Made by a program: the position numbers and the translations under genes. Of a stretch of 64,000 bases of DNA, positions 55,162 through 64,000 are shown in pieces; the stretch's first letter is position 1, and every line of letters begins with the position of its first letter. Location: positions 1,717,718 to 1,781,717 of the forward strand of contig NC_049991.1 in NCBI RefSeq assembly GCF_000003815.2, read 5' to 3'. Below the pieces are notes generated by a model. The model had not been told where the DNA came from. It was given only the letters and a program-made list of their open reading frames with translations, and ran no database searches. This stretch comes from Branchiostoma floridae. Taxonomy: Eukaryota; Chordata; Leptocardii; Amphioxiformes; Branchiostomatidae.

Positions 55162-55606
55162 ATGGGTATGGGACAATGGATACTGACATTCTTTCCTCTC
55201 TATCTAGGCTGTCTTCTAACATTATCTAGTACCCTCGTGCTCGTTAGTATTGTTTTATACAAGAGAGAAAGTGATGTTTCACTCTCACCTCCTGCTGCCC
55301 TCCTCTCAGGTGGTCTCCATCCAGTTTTACCCCTCCGTACCCCAAGCACGTCCGATCGAAGGCCCGCCATCTCCAATTCTGGGTCCTCCTTCCAAACGAA
55401 GTGTCTCAGATTGCAGCCAGTGCTACACGCTGACTCACAAATTATCTACCTCGTTTTTCTATGCACCGTACGTTTTTATACACAGCACCACGGTGCCGTT
55501 GGATGCGGTCTCCTCATCAATGAATATCACGGTTCAAAACGGTGTACGTTCTGATGCGGTAGGAGTGTCCAAGGATACATTTCCGAGTGCAGCAATACGC
55601 ACTTAG
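55162..55606 (+). other. Unassigned open region, possible exon
   Basis: Two overlapping frames exist. One starts MGMGQWILTFFPLYLGCLLT, a signal- or anchor-like sequence. The other (from 55250) is open to 55606 with Pro-rich text (PSPILGPPSKRSV). CTCTCAG|GTGGTC near 55313 could be an acceptor or a donor. Neither frame matches a family I know. Confidence 0.2.
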
Positions 55607-55619
55607 AAGCCCAAGCGAT

Positions 55620-56690
55620 TACATCTCTGACCACTGGGCGAGATAAATGATTCACCAGTGTTCGGAGTGACCCGTCTGGGATTGGTGCTTCATTGCCCAA
55701 GCAGACGAAACATCTGTCTTGTCTATCTTAAATTTCGCGAGCCCAGCGAGCGATCGTTATGCACTCACTCTAAAACCATTTGGGCATGTTATGGGTCGAT
55801 CTAAATATAGGAAAATATGCATGAAATCCGCGCGCCCTTCAGTCAAGCTTGTATGGGCCATTATATGACTTACCGACTCACCGTTGGCATGTAAATCTGG
55901 AAGTTTATAACTTATAGGAAATAGTGCAACGGAAGGGGAGGTTCATTAACCATCATTTCTGCAGTTGGTACTACCCTAGATGAGTAATCTTTCCCATGAC
56001 GTTTAACGATTCATCCCTTGGATGGATTCATGATAAATGCAAATGTCAAGAAGGGTATTCGGAATGGTTAATTTTGGAAGTGAATGGAAATTCCTGTATT
56101 CATCACATCATTAGAACGCATAAAAGGTAGTCTAGAGGCAAAGTTTTAGCAGAATTCCATATTCTTTCAACAAATAGCAATACATGTACATTATTTCTTG
56201 ATTTCGTCTATAGCCAAATAGCCAATTAAATAGCATTTATCGTTTACGTAGGGCAACTGGTATATGCTCTTTTCATTTTGTTTCTTGATATCATCCTCAA
56301 GAAATTAAAGTACACGGGAAAAAGAGGATATAATAGTCTCATTCATTATGTATAATGATAGTAGTAATCCATTTATTTATTTATTTTTCTAATGTTTGAA
56401 ATTGCAACACGGCAATATAGGAAGCAATGCAAATATTATACTTATTCTAATATAAACCATGGTTATTTGTCAAAATCAACATGGTCTATCTCTGTAAGTT
56501 TAATACCTGAAGCGTTTTGTACTATTAAACAATCTGTGCAATATAAGACAAGAAACAACCATAGAATACAAAGGAGGAAAAAAAAGCAATTTGACGTCGT
56601 CCATTCTTTGCCATTTCTCCAAGCAGAGGTTTTGTTGAGGAGGGTAGTAGTCGATAATTTACAGTGTGTCCCATTGAAGGCTTGGGGCTC
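55620..56690. other. Intergenic, no gene seen
   Basis: AT-rich sequence without recognisable repeats or exons. Confidence 0.5.

Positions 56691-56694
<4 letters not shown>

Positions 56695-56725
<31 letters not shown>
56695..56725 (+). repeat. (TA)n microsatellite
   Basis: About 30 bp of pure TATATA. Confidence 0.95.
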
Positions 56726-56728
<3 letters not shown>

Positions 56729-56814
56729 TTTTGGACAGATGAGCACAATGTGTCACTGCGCTCAAGTCAGTAACCTATATAAACAGTTCCACAAGCACAG
56801 TGCAGACAGAAGGT

Positions 56815-57012
56815 AAAGGTAGTATTTTCAGTCACCCCCTCGACCGAAGTCAGGCACCCCTAGCCTGGGTGAAGTCAGGAAGGTCGTATCAAGTGCGCAT
56901 GCATTTCCCGGTCAAGTGCACAACGTCGGGGGCACGTACGGCGTAGGACCGAACTCGGGAGCTCTAGATTCAAAGCCGAGCGCTCTACCAGTTACACCAC
57001 ACATAACGAACG
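56815..57012 (-). mobile_element. tRNA-derived SINE, minus strand
   Basis: On the minus strand the head reads GTGGTGTAACTGGTAGAGCG (A-box type), then GAGTTCGGTCC (B-box type), followed by a GC-rich body ending 'gggggtgactgaaaata'. The acceptor and anticodon stems do not close, so it is not called as a tRNA. Confidence 0.6.
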
Positions 57013-57267
57013 CTTGCAGTGTTCCGTTCTATGGTAGAGGTGGCTAAAAGTCACAACCACAACCAGCCTACCAAACCTCTGCTTGGGGAAGAGCCCAGAC
57101 TACTTCATCACGTTTGATGGAGTCAGAGATTAAATCCCTGCGCGTGGCACTCTCATAGCCTGAATCGACCGTAAAATTAACATATCGTAGAACCATCTGG
57201 CGTTCATGTAGGTCGCCCCACAGCAAATCTCGGTGTGGCTCTACGTACATGTATGTGACACGTGCTC

Positions 57268-57480
57268 ACCTTTATCCACGGGGTAACCTATATCCGTGTA
57301 TTGAAAACGGGGCAGTTAGGGATATCAAGTCGACGGATGGTGGTTTCAAACTGCAATATTTTAAAGGAAATTTAAAAATGTAATTTAAAACCACCATCCG
57401 AAGACTTGATATCACTAAATACCATGTTTTTACCAGAGATTGGAAATAGGTTACCCCCCGGAAAAAGATGAACTGGTTTT
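57268..57480. mobile_element. Diverged relative of the MITE at 44752
   Basis: 'ctcacctttatccacggggtaacctatatccg' at the left and 'aaataggttaccccccggaaaaagatgaactgg' at the right are inverted. The centre shares 'atcaagtcgacggatggtggtttcaaactgcaatatt'. Confidence 0.65.
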
Positions 57481-57489
57481 ACAAACGTT

Positions 57490-57658
57490 ATGTTTCGGTC
57501 ACATTTCCAAGCCGGACCCGACCAGGTAGCTTTCAGAAGCGATATATAAGCATGATATAAAGGGCAACAAATTACAACAGAACATGAAAATAAAAACAGT
57601 CATGACTCATGGGCATATTTTGTGTATAATTATACACTTGCCTTGGAATGTGACCGTG
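57490..57658. mobile_element. MITE, 'TCACATTTCCAA' family, copy 2
   Basis: 'gtcacatttccaagccggacccgaccaggtagctttcag' at the left; the short right end 'ccttggaatgtgac' is its complement. Confidence 0.55.
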
Positions 57659-57848
57659 ATATATTAGCCGGGGCACTATAGCACTATGGCTCACCATCAC
57701 TGAATAAATGCAACACGTCACAAGTAACCTGTAGCATGCAACCGGTCAACTATCCAACTGTGCTTTTACATTCGGACTCGTACTAAGGTCATCGTGCGAT
57801 TTTGATGTGGTGGGGTTTCCAAGCAGGCTATAGATTAATAAAAAGGCC

Positions 57849-58060
57849 CAATATTAAGGATATAATGCTAGGGCCACATTTCCACACCGGGACCCGGCCG
57901 GGTTGTTTGCGGGAACAATAAATAAAAAGTGTTTTTCAAAAGATTATACATAAATAAGGTCCATGACTTTTTTTGCGATTTGTATGTTTTGCGGGATTTT
58001 ATTTCCTACTTAACGTGCCCGCAAACTGCCCGACCGGGCGCCGGTTTGGAAGTGCGGCAG
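57849..58060. mobile_element. MITE, 'TCACATTTCCAA' family, copy 3
   Basis: 'ggccacatttccacaccgggacccggccgggttgtttgcggg' and the inverted 'cccgcaaactgcccgaccgggcgccggtttggaagtgcggc'. Confidence 0.65.
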
Positions 58061-58072
58061 CCTTTTCGGTAA

Positions 58073-58292
58073 GGTTAACGTCACGTTTCCAAACCGGGGC
58101 CCGGCCGGGCAGTTTGTTGAAACGAAAAATTGAAATGTTTACGTAAGGGAAAAGAATGATGTAAAAGACATCAAAATATACAAAATTCAACATAAGATTA
58201 ATGGGCATAATTTGTGTATATTTATAGGTACACATTTTAATTTATCGTTTTTTTAAACACCCTCGGCCGGGCCCCGTATTGGAAATGTGGCC
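58073..58292. mobile_element. MITE, 'TCACATTTCCAA' family, copy 4
   Basis: GGTTAACGTCACGTTTCC at the left, GGAAATGTGGCC at the right, with TAA duplications (58070-58072, 58293-58295). The inner block 'atgggcataatttgtgtatatttataggtacacattttaat' is shared with 61494-61695. Confidence 0.75.
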
Positions 58293-58384
58293 TAATAATA
58301 ATAATCATCTGGTGTATTTTGCCAGCCAGTAGGTACCCCAAGTATGAGTAATGAGGCTGTTTAACGTGGTCGAGGCACCTCCTC

Positions 58385-58574
58385 GAGCACGGGACCCCCG
58401 TTTTACGTCCCTCCCGGAAGACGATTTCGTGGAAAACTTCAGCCTAAAACAATACACAAAAATGGCCACGAATATTATATTTACGTCTTGTGTAGTTTGG
58501 TGTCTTTTGTAACATACTTTTCGTTCCCGAAAGCTGTCCGGTCGGGACCCGGTTTGGAAATGTGACGTAGGCCT
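58385..58574. mobile_element. MITE, 'TCACATTTCCAA' family, partial copy
   Basis: Right end 'gttcccgaaagctgtccggtcgggacccggtttggaaatgtgacgtaggcc' is clear; the left end is degraded. Confidence 0.5.
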
Positions 58575-58716
58575 AACAGGTGAATTATGCTCGACACACA
58601 CACGAATATCCCTAGAATCTACAATCGTACGACGATCGTACGATGAATGCGAGCAACTTGGTCCTAATACAAGAAAAGTGTAACAATGAAGAAAACGCAC
58701 TAGTCACTTTGATTCA

Positions 58717-58722
58717 TTTATT
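58717..58722 (-). terminator. Candidate polyadenylation signal of GAL3ST-like gene 2
   Basis: AATAAA on the minus strand about 770 nt beyond the stop codon. Confidence 0.35.
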
Positions 58723-59228
58723 GGCTGCTTTAGTTTGGGCCTTTTGCCCATGTCAGTATAGGGCGAATTAAACTCACAGGCGTGCAGTATCCATTCACAA
58801 ATACCTATACAGAAACAAAACAGTATAGAGAAATATTAATACAAATAAAAGCGTGAAACAGTAGTGAATAAGTACTTTTGGCACTTTTTGTGAAATACTT
58901 GACAATTCAATTTTTGGCTGGTATCAATATGTCACTAATAATAAATTTAACACCTAAGATATGCACATTGATAATTTCCAACAAACATGGCAAGACAAAA
59001 GACACTTAACAGATTAGAATGCAAAGGAATGGACATTCACGTGTTTTCTTCAGTTGTATGTAGAAAATAACATACATTTATGAAAACATCATATGACACA
59101 ATATTACATGTATCAACGATACGAAACAAGTAAATGTATCTATTGCACATATTTCAAAAATGAAATTTTCTCCTAAGCGTAACATACGTTACATAAATCA
59201 CCAAGTTCATGTTTCCAACTGCGCATGC

Positions 59229-59398
59229 GTGGTGAAATGCATTGTGGGTAACATGTCAAAGGTGACGGTCCCGGAGACATGAAGTGAGAAACACGTCTGG
59301 AACGCCTGGACGTATATAAAGCATGGTCTAGACAACAAGCGTTAACATGTTAGGGGCATTCACCTTTGACATACTAACCATGATGCATTTTGCACCGT
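59229..59398. repeat. Inverted repeat in the 3'UTR region of GAL3ST-like gene 2
   Basis: 'gtgaaatgcattgtgggtaacatgtcaaaggtga' and the inverted 'tcacctttgacatactaaccatgatgcattttgcac' frame about 100 bp of unique sequence. If transcribed it could form a hairpin in the 3'UTR. Confidence 0.6.
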
Positions 59399-59493
59399 GC
59401 CGCAGCATTTAGAAACACGAACCTCCTCATTACACGTGCACCAATGCAGCAATAGTCCTGGTGGAAAAATCAAACAAAGTGACTGTGAAATCG

Positions 59494-62404
59494 TTAACTA
59501 TCAATGATGTTTTTCTGAGCGACAAAACGATAATTCCCCGTCCCTGAAAAGCAGTACACACTCGCAGGCACTCTTTTCTGTTGACGTGATGTTCTTTTTT
59601 GGGCGTCATATTTTTCTTTGAGATTGGTCATGTACGTTGTTTGGGGAAGTCTCAACCTACTGCAAAACTCGGCGTCTACGAGGAACTTCTTGTTCCACTT
59701 TGACGCGGGGATTTGAAGTTTCCACGACGATTCCGCGACGTCGCAGAATTGCACGACTTTAGTCCGCATGTCTTCAAAATGGTAGACTTCGCGATAGAAG
59801 TCAGGACCCTGTCGTTCAATTTTTGCCCACAAGGTGGCGTTGAAGAGATCGTACAGAGCGTAGTCCACCTTCGACCATTTTCGGTGTGCGGTCACGAGGT
59901 CTGGGTATTCTCCCAGCGTCTTATACTGATATGTTCTTGTGTTTTTTGGAGTGAAGAGAATGTCGCTAAGAGACCAGCACATGTATCGCTTGAGGAGTAC
60001 CAGAGACTCGGTCAGGTGCTCCAGTATGAGAACGAGATCGAAATCTGAGTCAACCTGTCGTACGAATTCACGAATGGCGCTCTCGTTCCCAGCCTGTGAG
60101 AGATTCGTGAATCCAAGATCGTACGCCATAAAGTTCCTAGTGTATCGAAACGGCAGCCTTGTCCTGAAGTTTCTCTCATATTTGGCGGGTTGTTGCAAAA
60201 ACTCTCGGATAGGATCTTTTCCGCGCCGGATGCGATACTTAGTGGGAACTTCATACCAACTGAATGCCGACTTGAGCTGTTCAAAGGGATGACGTAATAT
60301 GGTAATATACGCTGTGTCACGTGGCATGATGGCTTGTATCTTTGTCTTGTTGAACAACACGTGATCAACAAGGAGGTTAAAACTACCGTCTAAGGCCGGG
60401 CGGTAGTCGGTAGCGTTCAGTTTCAACTGGTATGGCCACCCGAGGCTGACTCGGCTCCGAGGAATCACGAAGGAGAGGTTCCGAAGATCGCCGAAGCGCT
60501 GGAGGATGGTGCTAACGGTGGACCCCCCGGCTTTGTGGACCTTGGCGAACGTTACGTTGATGTGTTCTTGGCATGTGCGACACGGAGTAGGGTGCTCCAG
60601 ACCTCTACTAGAAGGAAGTATAAACACAACGTCATTCTTTCAACATAAGGCCAAGGAAAAATGTTGTGATTTCGACCAGACCGACCCTAGCAAAAACTTG
60701 CCAACCCTCCTTGCCAACTAACTTTTTTGGGTCGGCCGCTGGCATAAGATTTTTGATCTGACATCTGAGTGATGAAAATTCAAAATTCAAAACAAACTTC
60801 TTGTACTTCATACTCAGATTAATTCATTGAATGATTAATGTAGAATGTTAAATAAACATTCAGTTTACAAAAACACTGCTTGTAAGATGCGTATCTGTAA
60901 AATTACATATGATGATTAGAAAGAACCATTGTCCCGATGTATTTCATTTTTGCATTGTTTCATTGTATTTGTGGGATCATTTCTGCAAAAGAACCTCTAG
61001 AAAAGAGAAAGAGAGAAAGAATCCTACCAACCCTGAATCTTTCACGACTCTATCCTTAGGCTTAGCCTAAACAATGAAACACTACTTGTCTAGAGTCCAT
61101 TCCAAGACACCATGAGGGTTTTTAAACAATATTTATAATAAGTCTGAATTATTTTGTATAAAAGAATATCTCAGCCACAAAAATTAAATTCTTTTAAAAA
61201 AAATGACTAAGAAAATACTCATCTATTTGAATTCCTTTGAATATTTTAGAAACATTTTGAAAGTAACTGTACAAAAATATCTTTATTTAGAATAATTGTG
61301 AAACCCCTGTGTGATTATTTCACATTTACAAATATTTACAAATATTTGTAAACCTTGCCAAATGGTAAAATTAGTTTATTGCCCCCATAAAAGTAAGCCC
61401 TATTGTTGCATCTGTATATTTTTAGATTTCACTGCTGGGCACTGGTGGATCCTTTGTGGTGGGCCATTGTTGCATGGCACCCAACCATACTTTGGCCTAG
61501 GTCACAATTGCCATCCCGGGGCCCGACCGGGTAGCTTTCGAGAGGGAAAAGAATGATATAAAGGACATCAAAATACACGAAATGTCAACATAAGATTCTT
61601 GGAAATTACATGCGTATATTTCTAGGTATACATTTTAATTTTTCATTTCTTTAAACATCCCGGCCGGGCCCCGGTTTTGAAATGTGACCTAAGCCTTTGC
61701 AAGGATGTGTGAATTGCTATCTTCCCATCCCACTGAACCATTTACAAAAAATGGTAGAATATGGTAGAAAATGGTAAATTATGGTAGAATGCTGTTATCA
61801 TTATTTAGAAACCATTAGAAGTATCCAATTCCTCACCATGAATAGTTCCAAAGTCTTACAGGACCAGAGAAATATTTGTAAAGTTGAAACAGTGTTAAAA
61901 ATATTTCTGAAGAGTAAAATGTCCTAGACATATTATTACAAAACTTTAAAATCAATTCTAAACAATGGCAACAAACATCCGCATGGTGTCTTGGTATGGA
62001 CTCTACTCCGCATGATACATTTGATGAAGGTTAGACATCCAGGTAATAAGATACACAACATAAACGTTACTCAAGCAACTAACTGGATAACATTATATGT
62101 TATGAACACAAAAAATCTATCCAATGAATTGTTTGAATAACTTTTATATATGGGGAATACTTCATTACATATTGTAGCAGATATCTGTCTTACACAAATG
62201 AAGAACGTTTTTGACAATAAAAAGACTTTGAAACACAGAACGTATCTATGCACACCTGTAAGATGGTAGAGTGAAGATCTTGGGATATTCAGGTACGCTG
62301 TACTTGTCTCCGTACAGTACCAGGGAGTACATGGCGCCGATGCAGACGACAGCGCACACACCAAGAGACGCCGTCACTGAAGGTCGCCATGGTAACGTGA
62401 TCAT
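59494..62404 (-). CDS. Galactose-3-O-sulfotransferase-like gene 2 (two coding exons)
   Basis: Same enzyme family as gene 1. Coding exons are 62404-62256 (donor TTACAG|gtgtgc) and 60607-59494 (acceptor ccttctag), split inside codon 50. Total 420 residues, close to the family's usual length. The short cytosolic N-terminus MITLPWRPSV is followed by an anchor (TASLGVCAVVCIGAMYSLVL), i.e. Golgi type II topology. The PAPS loop is FAKVHKAGGSTVSTILQRFG, uninterrupted here. The 3'-phosphate site is MPRDTAYITILRHPFEQLKS. Shared blocks are RNFMAYDLGF, LVLILEHLTESLVLLKRYMC, KWSKVDYALYDLFNATLW and GPDFYREVYHFE. An acceptor ('tttgctacag|cgATG') directly before the ATG suggests an upstream non-coding exon beyond 62404. 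The intron holds a MITE and the 62030 repeat. Confidence 0.9.
61494..61695. mobile_element. MITE, 'TCACATTTCCAA' family, in GAL3ST-like gene 2 intron
   Basis: GGCCTAGGTCACAATTGCC at the left and 'ccccggttttgaaatgtgacctaagcc' at the right are inverted; flanked by TTT on both sides. Confidence 0.68.
62030..62095. repeat. Dispersed 'TTACTCAAGCAACTGGATA' repeat fragment
   Basis: 'ggttagacatccaggtaataagatacacaaca...gttactcaagcaactaactggata', same as 43325. Confidence 0.65.
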
Positions 62405-62479
62405 CGCTGTAGCAAAGGTGACAGATGGTTAGTAAAGATGGTATCTCACTGCACTTGGGGCACCGGTGCGGCACTGTGG

Positions 62480-63120
62480 GGTTCAAAATATTACTTAACG
62501 AATTCCAGAGATAAAGACCGAATTTTCTTACGTTTTGTGCATTTTGTTGTCTTCTGAGTCATACCTTTACGTATAACGCAATATCTAAATTGCAAAAAAA
62601 TCAGCGAACACAAGACAGTGCCACAGTAAACGAACAATTTGAGTATTCTCTAAGCAGAGGTTGGGGTGTTTTAAACTCTATAGCTACATGTAGTGGTCTG
62701 ATTATTTTTAATTGCTACTTTTTATTTTCTATTATACAGCATATTTCAGCGGCTGAGACAGTTAACGAATGGTCCGACGTGTCACATGTGCGTAATGGGT
62801 CTGAAAATAAAATATGAAGTTGTCCTAATCGCGTATTAGTGATTTATAAAGGAGAAAAATGACAACCACGAAATAAACGCTTTTCTTTCTTTCTCTATTC
62901 ACATACGCCACGTGTCTATAAGGTCACGTGGCAACGATGTACACGTGTGGTTCTTTCAACACCGTTCGTTCATGTGGAACTGTGTCCGTTATTTCTAGGC
63001 CAGGGATCAAGATGTATATATCCTGCGAACGGATAGGATATACACTGGTCATGCTGAGCAAAGGAAAATGATTCAAAACTAGCATATTGCGGAGATCCTT
63101 TGCACAGTTCTTAATCGGAC
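62480..63120. other. Region upstream of GAL3ST-like gene 2, no exon identified
   Basis: Expected to contain or lead to a non-coding first exon and promoter of the minus-strand gene. Two 'cacgtg' E-box palindromes lie near 62909 and 62925. No start site can be placed. Confidence 0.3.
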
Positions 63121-63129
63121 CATTTCCTT

Positions 63130-63425
63130 CCTATTAGTCGGTTCACACGTGCGTACATATTCAAATCCTTATGAGTTCCGTACGGAACTACCAGGCTCCA
63201 CAGGATTCTGAAAAAAAAAAGGAAATTGGACAAATATAACCAGATAACATACGAGTTAGCTGGTCTTAAACCATACAGCCTCGGACAGCTAACTCCTCTG
63301 GCTTATTTGTCTATATGTGTCCAATTTCTATTATGTTTCCAGCGACCCGTGGAGCCTGGTAGAGGCTACGAATTCCATACGGACTTCATACGGACTTGAA
63401 TATATACGCACGTGTGAGCACGTCT
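63130..63425. mobile_element. About 295-bp foldback element
   Basis: Outer arms 'ttcacacgtgcgtacatattcaaatcc' and 'ggacttgaatatatacgcacgtgtga'. Inner arms are 'ctaccaggctccac' / 'gtggagcctggtag', 'aaattggacaaatat' / 'tgtgtccaattt' and 'gagttagctg' / 'cagctaactc'. Nested pairs run almost to the centre. Related to 52225-52475. Confidence 0.72.
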
Positions 63426-63872
63426 GCAAGATATTGTTCCGGATCCTTTTTCCTGTGAAGCTTTATTGGCACAGGAAAAAAAATCACAGTGATATTTGAC
63501 TTCGTACGGTCAACTACATTTACAGACTGCAAAATGCAATATAAATATATATCACATCTCGAAATTCTACTTATTTAAGAATTAGGCTAATATAAGTGAA
63601 TTTCTAATATATTCATACAATCAGATGGGGCGAAACGTGACTGTCAGCATGTTTTCTCCAAGCAGAGCAATATTTCATGTATTTTTCTATTTTTGTTATG
63701 AGAGCTGTTGTCAAATCTATAACATGCTGCGAACGTTGATTTGTCTCCTGATTGCGAATTCGATAAAAACGCATTCTTGACAAAGAAACAGGATCCGACG
63801 CGGCAGTATATACAAAGATGGCAGATTGTGGTACGAGGGACCAATCATTTTATCTTGTCACCTAGTTATGCC

Positions 63873-64000
63873 ACATCAAGTAAATCTTATGGATGACATC
63901 AGCGCGCTCATTCATTTTCGCCTGATTTCAGAAAAAAAATTTCTTCTTCTGAAATTATCAATATAAGGCGAGAAAGTACAGAAGTGGAAAAATGTTGTGT
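63873..64000. mobile_element. Left end of a GGCCACATCAAG-family MITE, cut by the window edge
   Basis: 'gccacatcaagtaaatcttatggatgacatcagcgcgctcattcattttcgcctgatttcag' matches the termini at 47485 and 51034. The right end is outside the window. Confidence 0.55.

Overview
The window looks like nuclear DNA of a lancelet (Branchiostoma). This is inferred from gene content and style. There are intron-containing animal genes, a GAL3ST-type sulfotransferase pair, a lineage-specific tandem family of leucine-rich-repeat (LRR) receptors, tRNA-derived SINEs, LINE relics and many short inverted-repeat DNA transposons with intact target-site duplications. No species can be named without a search.

Layout. 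0.5-0.8 kb: one weak secreted-protein reading frame. 4.3-6.9 kb (+): a three-exon gene for a 129-residue soluble protein that I do not recognise. 7-12 kb: repeats (SINE, MITEs, an hAT-type MITE with an 8-bp duplication, LINE relics, simple repeats). 12.7-42.2 kb (+): a tandem array of five type I membrane LRR receptors, called LRR-A to LRR-E here. 43.5-45.4 kb and 59.5-62.4 kb (-): two galactose-3-O-sulfotransferase genes, reconstructed here as 430 and 420 residues. Between and after them: LINE, pogo-, Harbinger- and foldback-type elements.

The LRR array is the main result. Each gene has one uninterrupted coding exon: signal peptide, Cys-rich cap, about four LRRs, LRR C-terminal cap, Thr/Met-rich stalk, one transmembrane helix and a cytoplasmic tail. 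In four genes the stalk is encoded by an in-frame minisatellite of 9- and 27-nt units. LRR-B has about one unit. LRR-A and LRR-B have long tails with many tyrosines. LRR-E has a short tail ending in YETMPD. LRR-C and LRR-D have short tails with no tyrosine, and the remains of the long tail lie untranslated just downstream. LRR-D also has an arginine in its membrane helix. Together this resembles vertebrate paired (long-tailed and short-tailed) immune receptors.

LRR-D is a chimera: its promoter-side DNA and ectodomain match LRR-E, and its stalk, membrane segment, tail and 3' flank match LRR-C. The switch falls at the ectodomain/stalk border, as expected from unequal crossing-over. Upstream of LRR-B to LRR-E a conserved block of about 190 bp ending in a splice donor repeats, so these genes probably share a non-coding first exon and a 5'UTR intron. 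A TTAA-flanked piggyBac-like MITE is present three times in the array. All copies carry a perfect X-box palindrome, and the two longer ones carry several TGACGTCA and AAGATGGCGGAC motifs.
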